Position numbers and translations under genes: made by a program. From Bacillota bacterium (lineage in GTDB: Bacteria > Bacillota > Clostridia > Peptostreptococcales > Anaerovoracaceae): DNA of 64,000 bases. The notes below the pieces were generated by a model. The model was not told the origin of the DNA. It did not search any database and worked only from the letters and a program-made list of their open reading frames with translations. The DNA lies in NCBI GenBank assembly GCA_019420305.1, contig JAHZHL010000020.1, positions 1 to 64,000 on the forward strand, written 5' to 3'. Within the stretch, counting starts at the first letter, position 1, and every line of letters starts with the position of its first letter. Positions 8,306 to 16,058 of this stretch are shown one piece after another.

Positions 8306-9289
8306 ATGAAAGATGTAATCAATAATATTAAGGAAAAGGCACAGGAAGTCATGCCTGATAAAGATACCGTTGTGGAAAAAACGTACCGGGCAGGTGAGGC
8401 GGTGAAAGCTGCGGCAGAGGAAGTAAGATCCCGCGCAAGCGATACAAAAGAAAGCATTGAGGATAGAATTAATCGGTTGGATATTGAATTGGAAACCGCT
8501 ATTGACGCATACAACGCTGCTTACACTATGATGAATGACAATGGTATGAGTTTGTATCTACAGAGAATCCGTTCCATTGATCTGATTGAAAATGTAGAGC
8601 ATTTGATTAATAGTATTGCTAACCATCCTAAGTCTTTTGATAAAGATCTGGGAGAAATTCGTGTACATAAAGAAGGTTTTACACATGCCTGTGAGTTTGC
8701 CAGAGAAGAACTAAAAGCAGCAGAACAGTCCGCAGGAGGGGCGGGAGCAGGCATTGCGGCAGGAGCGGGAGTCGCGTGTCTCGCGCCAACAGCAGCTATG
8801 TGGATTGCGACGACTTTCGGTACAGCCTCTACTGGCGCCGCGATTTCCACTTTGTCAGGGGCAGCTGCGACAAATGCCGCCTTGGCGTGGCTGGGCGGCG
8901 GCGCTTTGGCTGCGGGAGGCAATGGAATCGCCGGCGGAAGCGCATTGCTGGCGATGGCAGGGCCAGTAGGATGGGGAATCGCAGGGGCGACAATTCTAAC
9001 TTCAATTCTGTTGTTCGCTTCTAAAAAGGGAAAGTTGAATAAAAAGAAAAATGAGGAAATCATAAAGGTCAAAGAAAATACAGAGGCTGTGAAAGAAGCA
9101 GGCGCCCGCGTTGGAGCGATTGCCAGCCAGACGATTTCCCTGAGAAATGAACTGAACGAGATGTATCAGAAAAGCTTGTCAATGTTTGACTGTGATTTCC
9201 TGAGTCTTTCCGAGGAACAACAAATGAGCCTCGGAACATTGGTTAACAATACGAAGAGTCTTTCTGCGCTTCTGGAGACAAATATTTAG
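8306..9289 (+). CDS. Glycine-rich membrane-inserting protein, function unknown
   Basis: Product of 327 residues with no recognised enzyme motif. Residues 1-140 are charged and helical, likely coiled coil. Residues about 143-235 form a long Ala/Gly-rich hydrophobic block with glycine-zipper spacing (GAGAGIAAGAGVA, ALAWLGGGALAAGGNGIAGG, GPVGWGIAGATIL), enough for a helical hairpin or several membrane passes. A Lys-rich turn (KKGKLNKKK) and a second helical tail follow. Such an architecture is seen in pore-forming effectors and in tail or toxin proteins. In this setting an abortive membrane effector is an attractive idea, but it is inference. ATG at 8306 after GGGAGGAACATTCACAAA; 35 bases after the protease gene and 13 before the next gene. 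Confidence 0.65.
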   Translation: MKDVINNIKEKAQEVMPDKDTVVEKTYRAGEAVKAAAEEVRSRASDTKESIEDRINRLDIELETAIDAYNAAYTMMNDNGMSLYLQRIRSIDLIENVEHLINSIANHPKSFDKDLGEIRVHKEGFTHACEFAREELKAAEQSAGGAGAGIAAGAGVACLAPTAAMWIATTFGTASTGAAISTLSGAAATNAALAWLGGGALAAGGNGIAGGSALLAMAGPVGWGIAGATILTSILLFASKKGKLNKKKNEEIIKVKENTEAVKEAGARVGAIASQTISLRNELNEMYQKSLSMFDCDFLSLSEEQQMSLGTLVNNTKSLSALLETNI

Positions 9290-9302
9290 AGGTATCTGCG
9301 CT

Positions 9303-10802
9303 ATGGAAAAAGAAAAGGTTATAAACAGGATGCAGGAACAGGCTGCAGCCGCATGGATTCACCAACTTAATGCGATGAGAATTCAAAGCTTGCTAAATGA
9401 GCTGACTGAACAAAATCTGAATTTTGGCGCGGCAATGGATACAATGAACAAAGCTCTTGGCAGTGTAAAGGATTTAATCGAGTCGAATCGTGGCGGAGAA
9501 AAAGGGATGCATGGCTTTATTGCCGAAATTGCTGAAGTTGGTATTGGGAATGCTAAAAACCAAATAAAGGGCATGGAGGCAGAGTATGAATGGGTAAATA
9601 ATAATGGACCCGTTGATCTGATCAGAAATGGCGTCTGTATTCAGCAGAAATTTGTTCAGACCGGAGGCCACTTTTCACTGAATGCGATTAAGGATCATTT
9701 AAAGAAATATCCGGATTATATCAAAAATAAAGGAAAATATCAAATCCCGCGAAATTATTATGAAAAAATCAGCTATTATCTTTCCATCTCACCAGAAGAC
9801 GCGAATAAAATGGCAACTGCGGATGGAGAATTTTCTTTGAAGCAGTGGAAATATATCCATAATTTTTTTGAGGATGGGGAGATTAACTTTGAATCTCTTG
9901 AGCCAGCTCAGCTAGACTATAAAGAGGTCCAGAGAGATTCTATTGGAAAAACCCTCCAGCATGAAAGAAAAAAACTGAAAGAAACAGATCGGACCATCAG
10001 ACAAGAACACTATGACGCGCATAGAGCAACTCCGGCAGAAGGCGCGAAAGCGGCGGCTGGAGCAGCCGCAATGGAGGGCGGAACTGCTTTTGCCATGGCA
10101 ATTGCGAAGAAGCTGAAACAGGGAAAACGCCTTCGGGACTTCCGAACTGAAGACTGGAGGGAAATCATAGGGGATACTTTTGCAGGAACCCTGAAAGGAG
10201 GCGTTCGCGGAGGTGCTGTTTATGCAATGTCTAATCGAATTCCACTCAATACTGCAGGAATTCGACTAAAGGATCTGAAGATATTCAGCAAAACAGCATC
10301 TGCGACGGCGAGTGCTGTTACAACTGCAGCTTTTGGTGTAGCGGAGCAAGCGTATATGTTGCGAAAAAATAAAATTTCGGAGACCGAATTCATTCTGAAT
10401 TCAGAGACTCTTTGCCTAGAGGTTTCCATCAGTGCACTAGCAACTTTTATTGGGCAGGCTCTGATTCCAATTCCGGTTATGGGCGCTGTCATTGGAAGCT
10501 GTGTGGGAACGGTCATGTATCAAATCGCAAAAGAAAACTTCCAGACGCGTGAACAGGTTTTGATGGAACAGTATCTGAAATCACAGGTTCTGCTGGATGA
10601 AAGGCTGAATGTCAGGTATGGCAAGTATCTGGAAGAACTTAAGTCAAATATGACAGCCTATATGTCACTGCTGGAGAATGCTTTTGATCCGGATGTGGAC
10701 ACCGCCTTTGACGGTTCAATCAAACTGGCTCAGGCTCTTCATGTTCCGATGGATGAGATTCTGGATACGCCGGAGAAGGTACAGGATTATTTTTTGGAGT
10801 GA
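9303..10802 (+). CDS. Putative restriction-endonuclease-like (D...QxK) protein with hydrophobic C-terminal half
   Basis: Unassigned 499-residue protein in two parts. The N-terminal third has GFIAEIAEVGIGNA near residues 72-85, then NGPVDLIRNGVCIQQKF near 101-117. An E, then D, then QxK in this spacing resembles the PD-(D/E)XK nuclease core, in the QxK variant. A conserved-looking block HLKKYPDYIKNKGKYQIP follows. The second half (about residues 245-410) holds Ala/Gly-rich hydrophobic segments (AAAGAAAMEGGTAFAMAIAKK, FIGQALIPIPVMGAVIGSCVG) that look membrane-associating. The nuclease reading is my inference and needs a structure-based search. ATG follows AGGTATCTGCGCT, a modest ribosome site. 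It is visibly richer in A/T than the housekeeping genes to the right, as are its neighbours. Confidence 0.6.
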   Translation: MEKEKVINRMQEQAAAAWIHQLNAMRIQSLLNELTEQNLNFGAAMDTMNKALGSVKDLIESNRGGEKGMHGFIAEIAEVGIGNAKNQIKGMEAEYEWVNNNGPVDLIRNGVCIQQKFVQTGGHFSLNAIKDHLKKYPDYIKNKGKYQIPRNYYEKISYYLSISPEDANKMATADGEFSLKQWKYIHNFFEDGEINFESLEPAQLDYKEVQRDSIGKTLQHERKKLKETDRTIRQEHYDAHRATPAEGAKAAAGAAAMEGGTAFAMAIAKKLKQGKRLRDFRTEDWREIIGDTFAGTLKGGVRGGAVYAMSNRIPLNTAGIRLKDLKIFSKTASATASAVTTAAFGVAEQAYMLRKNKISETEFILNSETLCLEVSISALATFIGQALIPIPVMGAVIGSCVGTVMYQIAKENFQTREQVLMEQYLKSQVLLDERLNVRYGKYLEELKSNMTAYMSLLENAFDPDVDTAFDGSIKLAQALHVPMDEILDTPEKVQDYFLE

Positions 10803-10851
10803 GATTTCAATGAAATTTTAACACGCCACACCACTCAGGAAAGGACACAGC

Positions 10852-11967
10852 ATGAACTTACCAGTATCGGAAACATTAGACATCAAATATCTATCCCGGC
10901 TGTTTGACAACAAAAGCGAAAGCTACAAGCTGTTCTGGTTTAAAGCCATTATGGGAATTGTCGCGAAAGGGCGGACCTCGGCCAGTTATGAAGAGCTTGT
11001 AGATGCCATGATCGGCGAGGCGTGGTATATGGTGACGGAATACCACCTGAACCTGGGTCCGGCCGATACGCTGGAAAGCCTGGTTCATTATCTTTCCAGG
11101 ATAAGCGGACTGAAATCCTCGGAAGAGAAGGAAACAATCCTTGAATTTGTGCGAAACTGCGAGGATAAAAACGTTTCCAAAATGAAGCGGACGCTGACGA
11201 AAAATGTGCCGTACCGGCTGCAGGCTCCTTTTTACAGTACGTTGCGGGGTCAGGCAGAATGGAATACTTCGGAACGCAATCTCATTCGGAAAATACGACA
11301 GGAAAAGCGGCTGATTTATTATATCAGCGAGCTTTCCGGACTCGATACCCGCATTGAAATCCAAGATGAATGGTTCCCTTACCTGTATGAGAATCAGGAA
11401 ATCCTTTCCGGCTGGATCAACTTCAACCTGATTACTTATCTGCAGAAACGAAATCCGAATGTTCCCGGAATTTCAGATAAGCTGAACGCGCCGCAGGAAC
11501 GTAAGATGGAAAAGGCTAAGGCGTACTGGAAGCTGGTTGCGGAGATTGAGCCTTTGAAAGAAATCTATGGCAATCAGCTGGTCGCGCCGAGAGAAATCTC
11601 GCTGGATCATTTTATTCCGTGGTCCTATGTGGCCAACGATGAGCTTTGGAACCTGCACCCGACAACTAAGTCGATTAACAGCAGCAAGGGCAATTTTCTG
11701 CCGGATTGGGACAGGTACTTTCATCGGCTGGCCGATGTGGAGTTTTACGGATATCAGTCGGTCTGGAAGTACGAGAAGATTCATCAGGCTTTTGACAAGT
11801 GCTGCCGGGAACATGTAAACAGCGCGGACGTCCGGTACAGACTCTATCGGGAAGGGCTGGAGTTCGAGATGTTTAAGCAGACCTTGAAGGAAATTATGCT
11901 TCCGGTTTATCAGGCGGCCCACAACATGGGATTTCGGAACTGGGTCTACCGGGAAGCGGATAAATAA
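10852..11967 (+). CDS. HNH endonuclease domain protein
   Basis: Predicted metal-dependent nuclease of 371 residues. The HNH site is near residues 249-275: LDHFIPWS supplies the first His, ELWNLHPTT the central Asn/His and SINSSKGNFLP the last Asn/Lys region. That matches the HNH group with DHxxPxS and NLxPxxxxxNxxKxxxxP spacing. The N-terminal 220 residues are helical and match nothing I know; they probably recognise the target or a partner. Short same-strand spacing ties it to the WYL-led genes and to the methyltransferase 22 bases downstream, so a restriction or defence role is plausible. The methyltransferase lacks the DPPY-type motif of DNA methylases, so this is not a standard restriction-modification pair. 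ATG follows CAGGAAAGGACACAGC. Confidence 0.8.
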   Translation: MNLPVSETLDIKYLSRLFDNKSESYKLFWFKAIMGIVAKGRTSASYEELVDAMIGEAWYMVTEYHLNLGPADTLESLVHYLSRISGLKSSEEKETILEFVRNCEDKNVSKMKRTLTKNVPYRLQAPFYSTLRGQAEWNTSERNLIRKIRQEKRLIYYISELSGLDTRIEIQDEWFPYLYENQEILSGWINFNLITYLQKRNPNVPGISDKLNAPQERKMEKAKAYWKLVAEIEPLKEIYGNQLVAPREISLDHFIPWSYVANDELWNLHPTTKSINSSKGNFLPDWDRYFHRLADVEFYGYQSVWKYEKIHQAFDKCCREHVNSADVRYRLYREGLEFEMFKQTLKEIMLPVYQAAHNMGFRNWVYREADK

Positions 11968-11989
11968 ACGCTGACGGATGAGGTGTTTT

Positions 11990-12574
11990 ATGAAAACGTT
12001 GAATTATTATGAAAGCAATGCCAGGGAGTATTTTAAGAAAACCGTAAATGTGAATTTTGCGGAAACCCGGGCGGCCTTTCTGGACAATCTGGAGGACGGC
12101 GCGTACATACTCGATTTTGGGTGCGGCAGCGGCAGAGACGCAAAGGCCTTTAAAGACGCCGGTTACAGAGTGGAGGCCCTTGACGGTTCGGCGGAGCTTT
12201 GCAGACTTGCTTCGGATTACGCGAAAATGGAAGTGAAGCATATGCGTTTTACAGACTTTCATGAAAAAGAAACGTATGATGGAATCTGGGCCTGCGCGTC
12301 GCTTTTGCACCTGCCATATGATGCGTTGAAAGAGGTTGTGGGGCGGCTTTGCACCGGGCTGAAGGAAAATGGGATCTTGTACGCTTCTTTTAAGTACGGG
12401 AATTTTGAAGGAGTCCGGGATGGGCGGTATTATACGGATTTTAATGAGGAAAAAACAGAGCGTCTTCTTCGTGAAGTTCCGGGGCTTCAGCTGGAAAAGC
12501 AGTGGGTGTCGATGGACGCGCTTCCCGGGAGAGATGGGGTGAGGTGGCTGAATTTTTTGGGGAGGAAGAGGTAG
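11990..12574 (+). CDS. Class I SAM-dependent methyltransferase
   Basis: Small Rossmann-fold methyltransferase of 194 residues. The SAM-binding motif I is clear, ILDFGCGSGRDAKAF at about residues 37-51, followed by the acidic end of strand 2 (VEALDGSAEL). IWACASLLHLPYDALKEVV marks the motif IV/post-I region. This pattern fits the TehB/UbiE-like small-molecule methylases; no DNA-methylase DPPY or NPPF motif is visible. I use the ATG at 11990 with AGGTG four bases before it. The upstream ATG at 11978 lies within the likely ribosome site. It follows the HNH gene by 22 bases. Substrate unknown. Confidence 0.8.
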   Translation: MKTLNYYESNAREYFKKTVNVNFAETRAAFLDNLEDGAYILDFGCGSGRDAKAFKDAGYRVEALDGSAELCRLASDYAKMEVKHMRFTDFHEKETYDGIWACASLLHLPYDALKEVVGRLCTGLKENGILYASFKYGNFEGVRDGRYYTDFNEEKTERLLREVPGLQLEKQWVSMDALPGRDGVRWLNFLGRKR

Positions 12575-12610
12575 AGCGGATAAAAATGTTTGCATAGAAC
12601 GGAGGAACCC

Positions 12611-13003
12611 ATGAAAACCATTCAAGTCGTGGCAGCAATCATCACAGACAGAGAACGAATTTTTGCGACCCAGAGAGGATACGGAGCCTTCAAAGGCGGC
12701 TGGGAATTTCCCGGCGGAAAACTGGAAGCGGGAGAAAGTCCGGAAGAAGCGCTGCGCCGGGAAATCAGAGAAGAGCTGGAGCTGGAAATTGAAATCGGCT
12801 CTCTGGCGGACACAGTGGAATACGACTATCCCGACTTTCACCTGTCTATGGACTGCTTTTTCTGCAGGATTAAATCCGGCACGCCGCTTTTAAAGGAACA
12901 CGAAGCGGCCAGATGGCTGACCAGAGAAAACTTAGACAGCGTCAACTGGCTGCCCGCGGATCAGGATCTGATCAAAAAGCTGAAGAATATCGAATGGAAG
13001 TAA
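12611..13003 (+). CDS. MutT-like Nudix hydrolase
   Basis: Nucleotide or nucleoside-diphosphate-linked pyrophosphohydrolase of 130 residues, normal for MutT. The Nudix box reads GKLEAGESPEEALRREIREE followed by LELEI, i.e. GX5EX7REUXEEXGU with the final G replaced by an acidic/hydrophobic pair. Preceding GGWEFPGG is the usual lead-in strand. It most resembles the 8-oxo-dGTP or (deoxy)NTP-cleaning (NUDIX CTP pyrophosphohydrolase) type with VVAAIITD at the N-terminus. Start ATG at 12611 is preceded by CGGAGGAACCC; an ORF extension upstream has no ribosome site. It is the last gene before the first copy of the 290-bp repeat. Confidence 0.88.
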   Translation: MKTIQVVAAIITDRERIFATQRGYGAFKGGWEFPGGKLEAGESPEEALRREIREELELEIEIGSLADTVEYDYPDFHLSMDCFFCRIKSGTPLLKEHEAARWLTRENLDSVNWLPADQDLIKKLKNIEWK

Positions 13004-13020
13004 AAAAGTCATGAATCAAG

Positions 13021-13310
13021 AAAAAACGCAGATCGTGTACAAATAAGCGGGAAAAAACGTTCTGTACACATCGACAACTATCGCTGCCTCAGGAATTTAT
13101 CTGGCACACGGTCGAAATTTGTCGGTTACAGTCGAATCGCTGCTGTTTATGCATTTTTATCTATAATTATTTTATTTTCCGCAAACCGATCCAGCAGACA
13201 CAACTAGAAACGTGTACAGATAATCGATTCATTCGAGAACTGTACACACTTTCGCTGTTTCAAAGGAATTTTCTACTCTTCGGCTGTATATATACATCCG
13301 CCCGGGTAAA
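13021..13310. repeat. Upstream copy of a ~290-bp noncoding direct repeat with four TGTACA boxes
   Basis: This fills most of the 364-base gap 13004-13367. It aligns with 17346-17637 in the same orientation at an almost constant offset of 4326-4327. Identical blocks include 20 bases at 13078-13097, 13 at 13112-13124, 30 at 13142-13171 and 18 at 13250-13267. Inside are two inverted pairs, GTGTACA/TGTACAC at 13035-13041/13063-13069 (21-base spacer) and at 13212-13218/13241-13247 (22-base spacer). Each box contains the self-complementary TGTACA. A further perfect palindrome, TGTATATATACA, lies at 13285-13296. No convincing ORF is present. It could be a regulatory region, a small RNA gene or a mobile repeat. 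Direction of any transcription is unknown. Confidence 0.85.
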
Positions 13311-13367
13311 ACCCATCAGAACGGATAAAATAAAAACATTAAAATCACAATTTTCAGGAGGAAATGT

Positions 13368-13805
13368 ATGGTTTACACACCCCTTACAATCAAAGCGATG
13401 AAACTGGCCTATGCCGCCCACCACGGACAGACGGACAAAAGCGGAGTGCCGTACATTTTCCATCCGTATCATGTGGCGGAACAAATGGCCGATGAATTCA
13501 CAACCTGCGCTGCTCTGCTCCATGATGTCGTGGAAGATGCAGGTCTTACCTTTAAAGAGCTGGAAGACCAATTCCCAAAAGAAGTCCTGGATGCCCTGCG
13601 GCTTCTGACCCATGAGAAGGGAACCGACTATTTCGAATATGTCCGGGCGATAAAGGAAAACTCCATAGCGAAAGCGGTCAAACTGGCGGACATTGCTCAC
13701 AATTCCGATGAGACCCGGCTGACCGGCTGCAGAGACGCAACCCAGGAACAAATTATCCGCTGGAGAGAAAAATACGCGAAAGCAAAGAGAATTTTAGAGG
13801 AATAA
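13368..13805 (+). CDS. HD-domain hydrolase of the RelA/SpoT (MESH1-like) type
   Basis: Stand-alone HD phosphohydrolase of 145 residues, the size of small alarmone hydrolases. Metal-binding residues are visible in order: HHGQTDKSGVPYIFHPYHV (His near residue 31), the HD pair in ALLHDVVEDAG near 54-64 and the distal Asp in KLADIAHNSD near 107-116. These match the (p)ppGpp hydrolase half of RelA/SpoT; there is no synthetase domain. Cleavage of ppGpp or another nucleotide is a family-based expectation. ATG at 13368 follows CAGGAGGAAATGT. Eight bases separate it from the first WYL gene, and together with the second WYL gene and rtcB it forms a four-gene cassette flanked by direct repeats. Confidence 0.85.
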   Translation: MVYTPLTIKAMKLAYAAHHGQTDKSGVPYIFHPYHVAEQMADEFTTCAALLHDVVEDAGLTFKELEDQFPKEVLDALRLLTHEKGTDYFEYVRAIKENSIAKAVKLADIAHNSDETRLTGCRDATQEQIIRWREKYAKAKRILEE

Positions 13806-13813
13806 AGGTTATT

Positions 13814-15058
13814 ATGGCATACAACGAATTAATTAAAAATTTCAATCATATCCGAGATTATATGCGGCAGTTTTACATCTACGGATTCAAGCGCAGGGGA
13901 GATTACACGGAAAAATCAGCCCGAAGTTATGACAACGAGAGGAGGCGGATTGAAAGCTGGCTGGGAGAATATATGGCTTTTCGGCGACAGCCGGAAGGAA
14001 AAATCCGCTTTCTTTCTGTGGACACCAGAAGTATTGCCCATAATCCGCTCTTCCAGGCATATAAAGCGAAAAGCTTTACGGCGGCAGATATTACACTTCA
14101 TTTTTATATTCTGGACATTCTGAAGGAAAAAGAAAAGGCTTCGGCCTCGGAAATCGCAGATATTCTGTCAGATGAATACCTGAGCAGTTTCAGCGCGGGC
14201 AGGGGCTTTGATGAATCAACCATAAGAAAAAAGCTGAAAGAATACGAAAGGCTCGGGCTGCTGGACAGCGAAAAGCGCGGCAGAACAGTGTTGTATCGAA
14301 GAACGGATGCCAACATTGACTTAACTGCATGGAAAGACGCTGTTTCCTTTTTTTCCGAGATCAGTCCTGTCGGCGTAATCGGTTCTTATATTCTGGATCG
14401 GTACGAATCCAATTCCGACTTTTTCCGCTTCAAACATCATTATCTTTTGCATTGTCTCGAAAGCGAGATAACGTGCTGTCTGCTGGAATCGATCTCCAAA
14501 GAATGTGACGCAGTCATAAAGCTGTACAGCCGGCGAAAACAGAAAACACAAGAATACCGGATTGTTCCGATTCGCATTCTGGTCAGCACACAGGCGGGAA
14601 GAAGTTATGTTCTGGCAAAAGAACTCCGGCGTCAGTCCTGCAATTTGTACCGCCTTGATCATATTAAGGCTGCGTCTGTCGGCAGATATGTTGAAAACAG
14701 AGAAAAAATTGAAAAGGAATGCAGGGAGTTTGAACGGTACTTGTGGAATACATCAAGCAATCCGCGGAAGCATACGGAGCATCTGTCAATGACATTGAAG
14801 GTAGAGCCGGGGGAGGACTATATTCTTCAAAGATTAAAGAGAGAAGGCCGGCATGGCAGAATAACGAAAATCGGGGAAACCCGTTTACGTTATGACATTG
14901 ACGTATACGATGCGTCGGAAATGAGGCCGTGGGTGCGTTCGTTTATAGGGCGAATAGAAGACATTACCTGCAGCAGCGCGGATTTCGAGAAAATTTTTCG
15001 GGAGGATCTGGACATGATGTACAAACTGTATATAGGGGGCGACCATGATATTCAGTGA
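13814..15058 (+). CDS. WYL domain protein (first of a pair)
   Basis: Regulator-like protein of 414 residues. A winged helix is visible around residues 95-165 (LHFYILDILKEKEKASASEIADIL ... TIRKKLKEYERLGLLDSEKRGR), unusually far from the N-terminus. It is preceded by about 90 residues beginning with a basic helix. The WYL part spans about 225-300 (VIKLYSRRKQ, VPIRILVSTQAGRSYVLAKE, LYRLDHIKAASVG), and a WCX-type extension covers the last 90 residues. Paired long and short WYL proteins encoded by overlapping genes suggest a heteromeric regulator. The start ATG follows AAAGGTTATT. Its 3-prime end overlaps the second WYL gene by 14 bases. Its target is probably the local cassette, including the downstream rtcB. 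Confidence 0.82.
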   Translation: MAYNELIKNFNHIRDYMRQFYIYGFKRRGDYTEKSARSYDNERRRIESWLGEYMAFRRQPEGKIRFLSVDTRSIAHNPLFQAYKAKSFTAADITLHFYILDILKEKEKASASEIADILSDEYLSSFSAGRGFDESTIRKKLKEYERLGLLDSEKRGRTVLYRRTDANIDLTAWKDAVSFFSEISPVGVIGSYILDRYESNSDFFRFKHHYLLHCLESEITCCLLESISKECDAVIKLYSRRKQKTQEYRIVPIRILVSTQAGRSYVLAKELRRQSCNLYRLDHIKAASVGRYVENREKIEKECREFERYLWNTSSNPRKHTEHLSMTLKVEPGEDYILQRLKREGRHGRITKIGETRLRYDIDVYDASEMRPWVRSFIGRIEDITCSSADFEKIFREDLDMMYKLYIGGDHDIQ

Positions 15059-15956
15059 GATATATGGAAGCTATTTTTCGGTTGTCGCTGATATTCTCAG
15101 GAAAGCGGTGCATGGAAACCTGACCGAAAAAGATCTTTTCGAGATTGTGAGAAAAAAAGGATTCGGCGAAAGTACGCTTAATATTCCGGAAAAGCTTAAA
15201 CGCGCGGAGTGGCCTCTCATAACAGAGGATTATAAAACCCCCATCCGGCACGAACCGGACATGCCTCTGACCACTTTGGAAAAACAATGGATGAAAGCGA
15301 TTTTGACTGATCCGAGAGCCAAACTGTTTGACCTGAACGATACCGGGCTGGAAAATGTAACGCCTCTGTTTCAACGTGATACCATCATCTGGTTTGATCA
15401 GTATTCCGATGGAGATCCCTTCGAAGAAGAGGAATACATCCGTCATTTCAGAACGATACTGAGAGCGGTGAAAGAAAAGCGCAAGATCGAAGTGACCTTT
15501 CTTTCCAATCGCGGGAAACTTCACAGATGGACATGCCGACCCGACACTCTGGAGTATTCCCTGAAAGATGATAAGTTCCGGATACATATCAGCGGGGATC
15601 GGCATAAAAACACAATCAATCTGGCGAATATCAGAAAATGCCGCCTGCTGGAATATGACTCCTCTGCCGAGGAGGAAACAAGCGTCAAATCTGAGGCAGA
15701 ACGCTTTGTTTTGTTGCGAATCAGGGATGACAGAAACGCCCTTGAAAGAGTAATGCTGCATTTTTCGGATTTAAAAAAGGAAACTATGAAGATTTCGGAA
15801 AAGGAATACAACATGAAGCTCTTTTATGATTCGGAAGATGAAACAGAAGTGCTGATACGAATTCTGGGATTCGGTCCGATGATAAAAGTAACAGAACCCG
15901 AGTCTTTTATCCGGCTGATTCGGGAACGGCTGGGCAGGCAAAAAAAGCTCTGGTAA
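15045..15956 (+). CDS. WYL domain protein (second of a pair)
   Basis: Second WYL protein, 303 residues, overlapping the first by 14 bases (ATG at 15045 with AGGGGGCGACC upstream). An N-terminal helical region (1-90) shows no clear DNA-binding helix-turn-helix, unlike its partner. The WYL core lies around residues 138-205 (KRKIEVTFLSNRG, YSLKDDKFRIHISGD, INLANIRKCRLLE), followed by a WCX extension to the end. A reasonable reading is that this subunit senses a ligand while the first binds DNA. That division is inferred from the missing helix-turn-helix only. The gene ends 102 bases before rtcB; that gap contains its own promoter-like site and palindrome. Confidence 0.8.
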   Translation: MIFSEIYGSYFSVVADILRKAVHGNLTEKDLFEIVRKKGFGESTLNIPEKLKRAEWPLITEDYKTPIRHEPDMPLTTLEKQWMKAILTDPRAKLFDLNDTGLENVTPLFQRDTIIWFDQYSDGDPFEEEEYIRHFRTILRAVKEKRKIEVTFLSNRGKLHRWTCRPDTLEYSLKDDKFRIHISGDRHKNTINLANIRKCRLLEYDSSAEEETSVKSEAERFVLLRIRDDRNALERVMLHFSDLKKETMKISEKEYNMKLFYDSEDETEVLIRILGFGPMIKVTEPESFIRLIRERLGRQKKLW

Positions 15957-15989
15957 AAGAATTCCCCTTTTCGCAACTTTTTTTCCGTG

Positions 15990-16015
15990 ATCCGAAGCGG
16001 ATTTCCTGTTATGAT
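15990..16015 (+). promoter_or_regulatory. Extended -10 promoter with adjacent palindrome before rtcB
   Basis: ATCCG-AAG-CGGAT (15990-16002) is a perfect 5-bp inverted repeat. Five bases further comes TGTTATGAT (16007-16015), an extended -10 element (TGnTATGAT). No good -35 is present, consistent with an activator-dependent or extended -10 promoter. The start codon of rtcB is 43 bases downstream. The palindrome is positioned where an activator would bind, and the two WYL proteins encoded immediately upstream are candidate regulators. The sequence features are seen; the role is inferred. Confidence 0.5.
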
Positions 16016-16058
16016 GAGTCTGCAACAAAGCCGACCGGGTCGTTAGGAGGAAAAGAAA

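Noticed and set aside
10852..12574. HNH nuclease plus methyltransferase as a classical restriction-modification system
   Set aside because: The methyltransferase has only the SAM motif (FGCGSGRD) and no DNA-methylase catalytic motif, and the HNH protein lacks a recognisable specificity domain.
11894..12841. A 315-codon minus-strand ORF opposite the methyltransferase and Nudix genes
   Set aside because: It lies antisense to two clear genes, has no family motif and a shadow-like Phe/Pro/Arg-rich composition.
13027..13254. The 290-bp repeats as simple MITEs bounded by TGTACA-type terminal inverted repeats
   Set aside because: Outer boxes do look like short inverted ends, but similarity between the copies continues beyond the right end (18 identical bases at 13250-13267 and further). 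No target-site duplication is evident, and only two copies exist, in fixed relation to one cassette.
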